DNA from: CAVXYG01 sp963706835
GTDB lineage: Bacteria; Actinomycetota; Actinomycetes; S36-B12; GCA-2699445
Reading direction: 5' to 3'
Assembly (NCBI GenBank): GCA_963706835.1
Contig: CAVPOB010000008.1
Location: 1-64,000, forward strand
DNA: 64,000 bases
Made by a program: the position numbers and the translations under genes. The notes below the pieces were generated by a model. The model saw nothing but the letters and a program-made list of their open reading frames with translations. It was not told the DNA's origin and ran no database searches. Positions 37,701-44,493 of this stretch are shown one piece after another (position 1 is the first letter of the stretch; each line of letters opens with the position of its first letter).

Positions 37701-38147
37701 TCAGTCCTGCAGCGCGGCCAAGATGTCCTGAACCGGGACCCGGCCGTAGGCCACCAGTTGCGCCCCGCCACGCCTCAGCGCGGAGGCGAAGGGAGCCGCC
37801 CAGGTGTTCTCGTAGATCATGACACCGGCGGAGGAGCCCGGCTCGACGGCCTTGGCCGCCTCGACGAGATCGTCCTCGCCCAGCAGGCCGGAGCTGGCCC
37901 CCTCGAAGATGGTGAGGTCCACCTCCTCGCCCCCCAGTTCCTGCAGGCTCAGCCCGCTCACCGACCCGTCCTCCTCCTTGCGAATGAAGACCAGGTCCAG
38001 CAGTCGGATCACGCCGCGGTCCACAAGATCGACCAGCAGCGGCCAGCCCTCGCCGGTCATGCGGTTGCCCGGGAACTCGACCACCAGGTAGTCGATCGGA
38101 CCGATCTCCAGCTCATCGGTCGCCAATTGCGGCGCTGTCTCGGTCAT
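37701..38147 (-). CDS. DUF6325-family protein
   Basis: A 148-residue soluble acidic protein. It contains IGPIDYLVVEFPGNRMTGEGWPLLVDLVDRGVIRLLDLVFIRKEEDG, the family hallmark, and a C-terminal EPGSSAGVMIYENTWAAPFASALRRGGAQLVAYGRVP. The fold is ferredoxin-like or DUF1269-like by appearance. Function is unknown. It is probably co-transcribed with the SHOCT gene. Confidence 0.82.
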   Translation of the reverse strand: MTETAPQLATDELEIGPIDYLVVEFPGNRMTGEGWPLLVDLVDRGVIRLLDLVFIRKEEDGSVSGLSLQELGGEEVDLTIFEGASSGLLGEDDLVEAAKAVEPGSSAGVMIYENTWAAPFASALRRGGAQLVAYGRVPVQDILAALQD

Positions 38148-38482
38148 GGGCGTCTCCCCTCAAGCGGCGTTGACTCGTTCGGTTCCGGCGCTCGCGCACG
38201 GCACCGGGGCCTGGTCCATCCTGTCCCGAGATGTGGCCGGTTGCAGCCCAGCGCCGGATTCAACCTCGCTCGGCGCTGAACACCCACCCCACGGCGCCCG
38301 ATGACGCCTGCCAGGGCCCGACAGTGCCCGCCGACGCCTGCCACGACCCGACGGCGCCCGATGACGCCTGCCGGGCCCGTGCCGGAGCCGTGCCGGAGTG
38401 GCGATGCGTGCGCCGAAGGAGGGCTACGTGCAGGGATGCGCACATGCTACCTGGCATGCGGCACCCCACCTAGACTTCGCCC
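38148..38482. other. Divergent intergenic region with 30-bp repeats
   Basis: This 335-base region between the DUF6325 gene and the purine permease contains no credible gene. Its main structure is the three-copy 30-bp repeat at 38291-38380. Promoters for both divergent genes should lie here, but I could not identify convincing -10/-35 boxes. Confidence 0.4.
38291..38380. repeat. Three tandem 30-bp repeats
   Basis: Units start at 38291, 38321 and 38351, each like ACGGCGCCCGATGACGCCTG followed by CC(A/G)(G/C)G-type bases. Copies one and three are nearly identical; copy two differs at several positions. They do not lie in a credible gene. They could be binding sites or a slippage product. Confidence 0.8.
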
Positions 38483-40006
38483 GTGAGTCAACTACCCCCC
38501 GCCCGGCGGGACGCCTCCGATCCGACGCACCCCGCGTCTATCGACCCCAACGCCCTGCCGGCCTGGGACCGCTGGTTCGAACTGACGCGGCGTCGTTCGA
38601 CGGTTGGCCGCGAAGTCCGCGGCGGCGTGGTCACGTTCGTGACGATGGCCTACATCGTCATCCTCAATGCCCTGATCCTCGGCACCACCCAGGACGTGAA
38701 CGGCCAGTACATCGGCGGCGGGGACGATCCGGTCGTGGCGATCGCACTGGTCTCGGCCGCCACCGCGCTAGTGGCCGGCGTGCTCACGATCGCGATGGGG
38801 GCGATCGGCCGGTTCCCGATGGCGATCGCCGCCGGATTGGGGCTGAACAGCTTCCTCGCCTACACCATCGCCCCGCTGATGACGTGGCCGCAGGCGATGG
38901 GGCTGGTCGTCATCGAGGGCGTCATCATCGGGGTTCTGGTCCTCACCGGGTTCCGGGTCGCGGTCTTCGAAGCGGTACCGGAGCCGTTGAAGTACGCCAT
39001 CGGCGTGGGCATCGGGCTGTTCATCGCCCTGGTCGGCTTCGTCAACGCCGGCATCACCCGACCCGGCGTGCCGCTCATTACCTTCGGCGTCGATGGGCAG
39101 TTGCGCGGCTGGCCCACCGTGGTATTCGTCTTCGGCCTGCTACTGCTTATCGTGATGGTTGCGCGCGGCGTCAAAGGCGCCCTGCTGATCGGCGTGCTGG
39201 CAACGGCCGGGTTGGCGATCCTGCTGGAGGCGGTCTTCGACATCGGCCCGCTGGACGACGGCAATCCCGACACGCCCAACAACCCCGTCGGCTGGGCGCT
39301 GACGGTGCCGGAGTTGCCGCAGTCCTGGTTCGGCGTCCCCGACTTGAGCATTCTGGGCAACTTCAGCCTCGTGGGGGCGTTCTCAGGGGTCGGAGTGGTG
39401 ACGGCCGGCCTGGTGATCTTCTCGCTGCTGCTGTCGGACTTCTTCGACACGATGGGCACGGTCACCGGACTGGCCCACGAGGCCGAGCTGACCGACGAGC
39501 ACGACTCCATCCCGCATCTGGAGCCGATCCTGCTGGTGGACTCCGCGGCCGCCTCGATCGGCGGTATGGCATCGGTGTCGAGCAACACCAGCTACGTGGA
39601 GAGCGCGGCGGGCATCGGGGAGGGGGCCCGTACCGGTATCGCCTCCCTGGTCACCGGGACGCTGTTCATCGTGGCGATGTTCGCCTCGCCGCTGGTGTCG
39701 GTGGTGCCGTACGAGGCGGCAACTCCGGTGCTCGTGATCGTGGGTTTCCTCATGATGTCGCAGATCAAGCACGTGCCGTTCGACGACTACACGATCGGCA
39801 TCCCCGCGTTCCTCACGATCATCGTCATGCCGTTCACCTACTCCATCGCCAACGGGATCGGCGCCGGCCTGGTGAGCTACGCCGTGCTCATGCTGGCCAC
39901 CGGACGGGCCCGCGAGGTGAAACCTCTGCTGTGGGCGGTGGCGGCTGCCTTCGTCGTCTACTTCGCGATCTACCCCGTCAGCCAGGTCCTGGAGCAGATC
40001 GGCTAG
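38483..40006 (+). CDS. NCS2-family (AzgA-like) purine permease
   Basis: A 507-residue transporter with about 12-14 helices. N-terminal motifs are GREVRGGVVTFVTMAYIVILNALIL and GRFPMAIAAGLGLNSFLAYTI; the substrate-site region is DFFDTMGTVTGLAHEA, followed by SSNTSYVESAAGIGEGARTGIASLVTG. These are hallmarks of the AzgA/PbuG branch, proton symporters for guanine, hypoxanthine or adenine. Start is GTG 38483. The gene is intact amid several broken neighbours. Confidence 0.92.
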   Translation: MSQLPPARRDASDPTHPASIDPNALPAWDRWFELTRRRSTVGREVRGGVVTFVTMAYIVILNALILGTTQDVNGQYIGGGDDPVVAIALVSAATALVAGVLTIAMGAIGRFPMAIAAGLGLNSFLAYTIAPLMTWPQAMGLVVIEGVIIGVLVLTGFRVAVFEAVPEPLKYAIGVGIGLFIALVGFVNAGITRPGVPLITFGVDGQLRGWPTVVFVFGLLLLIVMVARGVKGALLIGVLATAGLAILLEAVFDIGPLDDGNPDTPNNPVGWALTVPELPQSWFGVPDLSILGNFSLVGAFSGVGVVTAGLVIFSLLLSDFFDTMGTVTGLAHEAELTDEHDSIPHLEPILLVDSAAASIGGMASVSSNTSYVESAAGIGEGARTGIASLVTGTLFIVAMFASPLVSVVPYEAATPVLVIVGFLMMSQIKHVPFDDYTIGIPAFLTIIVMPFTYSIANGIGAGLVSYAVLMLATGRAREVKPLLWAVAAAFVVYFAIYPVSQVLEQIG

Positions 40007-40029
40007 CCGGCCTGCTGCCTCCCGAGACG

Positions 40030-40081
40030 CGTTGATCGCGACGATTCCCAGCAGGTCGCCGGGAAATCGTCGCGATCAACG
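40030..40081. terminator. Long hairpin after the purine permease
   Basis: A perfect 17-base inverted repeat (CGTTGATCGCGACGATT at 40030-40046, its complement at 40065-40081), with further CCC/GGG pairing inside, begins 24 bases past the permease stop. It lies between convergent genes and probably stops transcription from both sides. Confidence 0.82.
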
Positions 40082-40110
40082 GGCATATCCGAAGGCGCTG
40101 TGCGCCGCCC

Positions 40111-40346
40111 CTAGTCGATGCAGATGCCCAGCTTGGTGATGGGAGCCGGGCCGTCGGCGGCGTGGCAGTCGATGCCGCGCCAGTGGCCCTGCGCGCCGTC
40201 GCCGGGCATCGCAGAGCCGAGCGGGCCGCCGATCGCGATCGTCTTGTCGTTGCCGGGGGGATTGAGCGGATGAGCCGAAGCGGGGGCGCCATCGCCCCGA
40301 TGGCGAATCCTGCAGCGAGTACCCCAACAGCGAGTTTGGCCTTCAT
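40111..40346 (-). CDS. Small secreted protein (one-base frameshift)
   Basis: From ATG 40346 the signal peptide MKAKLAVGVLAAGFAIGAMAP is followed, after restoring one C in the C-run at 40282-40286, by ASAHPLNPPGNDKTIAIGGPLGSAMPGDGAQGHWRGIDCHAADGPAPITKLGICID. The mature peptide would have about 55 residues with two cysteines that could form a disulfide. I do not recognise the family. The homopolymer position of the break suggests a sequencing error. Confidence 0.6.
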
Positions 40347-40467
40347 GGTGATCCCTCTCGTCGCGAATCCCGACCCTCGCATACCGGAAAGGCCCGCGCA
40401 AGGGGTCGGCGGGCCGCACCGGGCCGGCACCGGGCCGGCACGGACCAGCACGCAGCTGACCTGCGGT

Positions 40468-40900
40468 CTACCAGGCGATGGGCCGGCGGTCCCGGAAGAA
40501 CCCGCCGGTCGGGCCGTCATCGCCGAGGGTGGCGGCCCACACGATCCCGGCGGCGCCCTCACGTACCGGACGTCCGCCCGGTCCGCCCAACGATGGCGAA
40601 ATCCGGGTCCGTGGCCGACTGCCAAGTGTCGTCGTGAAGGGCGGCGTTGTTCACCAGAGCATCCAGCGCCCCGACGTCGGCTGCAATCGCCGCCGCCGCC
40701 GCAGCGTCGATGCTTGACCGTCGGTGACATCGAGTCGGAGCGCCCGCACATCGCCCGCCGCGCCGGACGCTGCCCGCTCGCCGGCCGCCGCGTCGCGGCT
40801 GCCGAGGGAGACCCGATACCTCGAGCCCGGCCAGTTGCCGGACCACCTCCAGTCCGATCCCGCGGTTGCCCCCGGTCACCAGTGCAGTCGGTGCGGTCAT
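40468..40900 (-). pseudogene. Short-chain dehydrogenase with internal deletion
   Basis: The start ATG 40900 gives MTAPTALVTGGNRGIGLEVVRQLA, a typical NADP-binding SDR motif. After frameshifts come IDAAAAAIAADVGALDALVNNAALHDDTW and then directly the family's C-terminal end GAAGIVWAATLGDDGPTGGFFRDRRPIAW. The middle ~100 residues, including the Ser-Tyr-Lys active site, are absent. It was once a carbonyl-reductase-like SDR. It is clearly dead, not just a sequencing error. Confidence 0.75.
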
Positions 40901-40913
40901 CGCGGTCCCTCCC

Positions 40914-41085
40914 TCACCCGCGCCCCATGTCGATCAACCGGGCCAGCGGACTGCGCTGCAGCCGCGGCATGGCCAGGATCCCCAGGAACGGTCCCGGCGC
41001 AAGCACGGCGAACGCCCATTGCCAGGTCAGGGCGTCCAGGGCCCAGGGTACGAGCAGGATGGTACGCAGCAGGCCGGCCGGCCGG
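40914..41085 (-). pseudogene. C-terminal remnant of an MFS transporter
   Basis: A reverse-strand piece ends at 40914 with LRTILLVPWALDALTWQWAFAVLAPGPFLGILAMPRLQRSPLARLIDMGRG, the pattern of the last helix and tail of a major facilitator drug/sugar exporter (W-WAF-LAPGP-GI-AM). Everything upstream is gone. It sits 13 bases before the SDR remnant, so both belonged to one lost operon. The bases from 41086 to the globin start contain nothing else. Confidence 0.55.
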
Positions 41086-41192
41086 CCGACCGGCCGAAGC
41101 GCAGAATCGGCTACACCCAAGCCCCCGTGGCTATGCTGACGGGCAGTCGTGCGCACGAGCCGGCAACGACGGCGCGTCGACCCGAAGGGCAG

Positions 41193-41561
41193 GTGAACCC
41201 GGTGCCACAGACCATCTACGAGAGCCACGGCGGCTTCGCGTCCGTGCGCAAAGTGGTGTCCTCGTTCTACGAACGGGTCCTCGACTCCGAGATCCTGGCC
41301 CCCTACTTCGCGCACACCGACATGAAGCGGCTGGTCGACCATCAGACCCGCTTCGTGTCCTTCATGCTCGGCGGTCCGGCCAGCTACAGCGACGATCATC
41401 TGGAGCGGGTGCACGCCCGCATGAAGATCACCGCCCCGGCGTTCGACGAGATGGTGCTCACCATGACCGAGACGCTGGAGGACCACGGGTACACGGCGTC
41501 GGAAGTCGCCGCGGTGGAGCACGAGTTGCGGGCCCGACAGTCGATCATCGTCTCGGCATGA
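41193..41561 (+). CDS. Group I truncated hemoglobin
   Basis: A 122-residue 2-over-2 globin. Features are YESHGGFASVRKVVSSFYERVLDS with tyrosine at the B10 position, YFAHTDMKRLVDHQTRFVSFMLGGP, and the proximal histidine in LERVHARMKITAPAFDEMV. Such proteins bind O2 and NO and can detoxify NO or act as sensors. Start GTG 41193 follows AAGGGCAG; GTG 41202 is possible. Its stop overlaps the start of the adenylate cyclase (ATGA, 41558-41561), so the two proteins are made together. Confidence 0.9.
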   Translation: MNPVPQTIYESHGGFASVRKVVSSFYERVLDSEILAPYFAHTDMKRLVDHQTRFVSFMLGGPASYSDDHLERVHARMKITAPAFDEMVLTMTETLEDHGYTASEVAAVEHELRARQSIIVSA

Positions 41562-42640
41562 GCGATCCATCGGATCCATCGGAGCAGCTGCCGCTGTCGG
41601 AGGCGTTCGCCCGCGACCTGCTGAAGTCGGTGCACGCCATCTTCGCCGTCGTCGATCCGCTGACCTGGCGGCCGCTGGCCGAGACGGCGCGGTTCTTCGA
41701 GGTGTTCCCCCCGGACCCGGCCGATCCGGACGGCCCGATCGTGCAGCGGATCCCCGGCATGGACGCCGAGCGGGCCGCCGACCGGATCCAGCGCAGCCGC
41801 CCCTACGCCCTGGATGTCGAAGTGGCCTCCGGTCCGCGCACCCTGTCGTTGGCGCTGTCGTTCCATGCTGCGGAACTGTCGGGGCAGTCGGTGGCGATCG
41901 TGGAGGCCGTCGATGTCACCAAGGCCAAGGAGACCGAGTACATGCTCGACTCCTACTCCAAGATGGCGGAGAAGAACGCCCGGGAACTGCAGCGGGAGAA
42001 GGAGCGGGCGGAGAAGCTGCTCCTCAACATCATGCCTCGCGCGGTCTTCGAGGAGATGAAGGATTTCGGCTCGGTCAGCCCTGCGCGCTTCGATGACGCC
42101 ACGATCCTGATGCTGGACTTCGTCGATTTCACCGAGATGACCGTCTCGCGCAATCCCGGGGAACTGGTCTCGGAGCTCAACGACATGTTCTCCGCGTTCG
42201 ACCGGATCGTCGAGCTGTTCGGATGCGAGCGGATGAAGACCATCGGCGACGCCTACATGGCGGTGAGCGGACTGCCGGAGCCGAACGAGGAGCATGCCCA
42301 GGCGATCGCGCGGGTGGCGCTGCGCATGCGCCGCTACCTGCAGAAGCGCAACGAGTCGCGGCACGAGCCGTGGCTGGGCCGCATCGGTATCCACAGCGGG
42401 CCGGTGGTCGGATCCATCGTCGGCGTGCAGAAGTACGTGTATGACATCTTCGGCCCCGGCGTGAACATGGCCGCCCGGATGGAGGCGATCGCCGAGCCGA
42501 TGCAGATCGTCATCTCTGCGGCGACGCATGCGCTCATCGGCGACGAGTTCGTCTGCACCGAGCTCGGCGAGCACGAGGTGAAGGGGTTTGGCACCCAGGC
42601 GCTGCGCTCGCTAGATGCGGAGTGGCACCACCGCCGTTGA
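41558..42640 (+). CDS. Class III adenylate cyclase coupled to a truncated hemoglobin
   Basis: A 360-residue soluble protein. Residues 1-130 look like a PAS/HNOBA-type sensor domain; 130-165 are a signalling coiled coil (MAEKNARELQREKERAEKLLLNIMP, as in soluble guanylate cyclases); 170-355 are the catalytic domain. Metal aspartates are D187 (LDFVDFTEM) and D231 (GDAYM). The base-recognition pair is K227 and D296 (YDIFG), the adenylate rather than guanylate pattern. N303 and R307 (NMAARM) are the transition-state residues. All catalytic residues lie in one chain, so it should work as a homodimer making cAMP. Coupling to the globin suggests gas-regulated cAMP; this is inference. Confidence 0.92.
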   Translation: MSDPSDPSEQLPLSEAFARDLLKSVHAIFAVVDPLTWRPLAETARFFEVFPPDPADPDGPIVQRIPGMDAERAADRIQRSRPYALDVEVASGPRTLSLALSFHAAELSGQSVAIVEAVDVTKAKETEYMLDSYSKMAEKNARELQREKERAEKLLLNIMPRAVFEEMKDFGSVSPARFDDATILMLDFVDFTEMTVSRNPGELVSELNDMFSAFDRIVELFGCERMKTIGDAYMAVSGLPEPNEEHAQAIARVALRMRRYLQKRNESRHEPWLGRIGIHSGPVVGSIVGVQKYVYDIFGPGVNMAARMEAIAEPMQIVISAATHALIGDEFVCTELGEHEVKGFGTQALRSLDAEWHHRR

Positions 42641-42709
42641 CCCACGTGCAGCCAGGGCAACCTGCCGTGCGCTTCTGTCAGGGTGACTGCAGAGGCGGAG
42701 GTGGCTGCG

Positions 42710-44168
42710 ATGACCGAGACCTGCGATGTGATCGTCCTGGGCATGGGGACCTGCGGGGAGGATGCCACGCTGCGGCTGACCCGCGCCGGGCTGGACGTGG
42801 TCGGCGTGGAGGAGCAGCTCATCGGTGGCGAATGCCCCTATTGGGCCTGCCTGCCGACCAAATCGCTGGCGCGCTCGGCGGGCCTGGTGGCAGAGGCGCG
42901 GCGCGCCGACGGGCTGGTCGGCAGCGTCTCGGTGACGCCGGATTGGACGGTCGTGGCCCGACGGCTGCGGGAGGAAGTGACTGGCGGCTGGCAGGACGCC
43001 GGCGGCGAGGAGCGGTTCACCAGCCGCGGCGGCCGGCTCATCCGCGGGCGCGGCACGGTGACTGGGCCTCGCACCGTCAAAGTCGGCGACACCGAGGTCA
43101 CTGCGCGCCGCGGGGTACTGGTGGCCACCGGATCCCGGCCGATTATCCCGCGGATCCCCGGACTGGCGGACGTGCCGTACTGGACCACGCAGGGAAGCGG
43201 TCGCGGCCGAGGAACTGCCGGGCTCGCTGGTCATTCTCGGCGGCGGTGCCGTGGGCTGCGAACTGGGACAGATCTTCGCCAGGTTCGGCGTCGACGTCAC
43301 GATCGTCGAGGGTCGCGACCGGTTGCTGGCCGCGGAGGAACCGACCACGTCGCAGGCGGTCGCTGAGGCGTTGGCCGCCGACGGCGTGACCGTGAGAACC
43401 GCTGCCACAGTCGTCGCGGTGTCCCGCTCGGACCACGGCGCCGCCGTCCACCTCGCCGATCGCACCGAGTTCGCCGCTGAGCGCATCCTGGTCGCCACCG
43501 GCCGCCGCGCCGATGCCGACACGCTGGGGGTGACCGGCGCCGGTGCGGCGACCGATCGCGGTTTCGTGGTGGTGGACGATCGGCTCCGGGCCGCCGACGG
43601 GCTGTGGGCGATCGGCGATGTGACCGGTGTCGCCATGCTGACCGAGGTTGCGCTCTATCAGGGCATGATCGCGGTCGCGGACATCCTGGGGGCTGACCCG
43701 CAACCGGCCAGCTACGACGTGATCCCGCGGGCGGTCTTCACCGACCCGGAGGTCGGTGCCGTCGGGCTCACCGAGGCGGCCGCGCGGGCCGCCGGGCACG
43801 ACGTCTCCGTCGTGCACAAGCGGCTCGGCGCCACCTTCCGCGGTTGGCTGCACCGGACCGGCAACGAAGGGTCGATCACGCTCATCGCTGATCGGTCGCA
43901 GGATCGACTGGTGGGGGCCTCGGTGGTGGGCCCGCGGGCCTCCGATGTGCTCGGCTTCCTCGCGCTGGCCATCCGCGCCCGGGTGCCGGTGGGCGTCCTG
44001 GTGGACCAGATCTACGCCTTCCCCACGTTCTATGGCGCCGTCGGCGAGGCGCTGGGTGCCTACGGCCGCGGTGTGGTCCGAGTGCTGGACCCCGAGACCC
44101 CGCCGCTCGTCGATGATCCTGTGCCCGGTGCTATCCTGGCCGCGCGGCGTCCTGGCAGAGTGACCGGC
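42710..44168 (+). CDS. Dihydrolipoamide-dehydrogenase-like FAD disulfide reductase (one frameshift)
   Basis: ATG 42710 (MTETCDVIVLGMGTCGEDATL) is followed by the redox disulfide motif GGECPYWACLPTKSL (C-x4-C), NAD motif VILGGGAVGCELGQIFARFG, FAD motif GLWAIGDVTG and the dimerisation domain (AVFTDPEVGAVGLTE, IYAFPTFYG). An extra G in GGG at 43192-43194 breaks the frame; without it the sequence reads TTQEAVAAEELPGSLVILGGG. The usual C-terminal His-Glu is replaced by FPTFYGAVGEA. The frame has no stop before the zinc-finger ATG at 44169, so it is either a true fusion or hides a second indel. The substrate disulfide is unknown. Confidence 0.82.
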
Positions 44169-44493
44169 ATGGCGATCTGTCACCACATCGACGCCGTCCC
44201 GGTGACGCCGGGACTTGTTGGGGCTGCTCCGGACGGCAACGGCTGCCAGGACTGCCTGCCGGAGCACGACGACTGGCTGCACCTGCGTCGCTGCCTGCTG
44301 TGCGGCCGGATCCTGTGCTGCGACGGTTCCCCCCGGCAGCACGCGAAGGCGCATGCGAGCGACCACTCCCCACGTCCTGATGCAGTCCTTCGAACCGGGC
44401 GAAGACTGGATCTGGTGCTACGCCGACGAGGTGCTCCTCAAGCTGCCCGAGGCGCGGGACAGCCCGAGCCACGACGGGACCCGATCAGCATGA
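44169..44493 (+). CDS. UBP-type zinc-finger protein (one frameshift)
   Basis: A small protein of about 108 residues. Cys/His ligands are in MAICHHID, GCQDCL, HLRRCLLCGRILCCD and RQHAKAHA, the ZnF-UBP pattern. After a one-base break near 44368 it ends HVLMQSFEPGEDWIWCYADEVLLKL, also standard. In eukaryotes the fold binds the ubiquitin C-terminus; bacterial stand-alone versions are uncharacterised but commonly adjoin REC/FAD reductase genes, as here. Its stop overlaps the next start (ATGA, 44490-44493). Confidence 0.82.

Noticed and set aside
38291..38380. 30-bp repeats considered as CRISPR repeats
   Set aside because: There are no unique spacers between units, and no cas genes are near.
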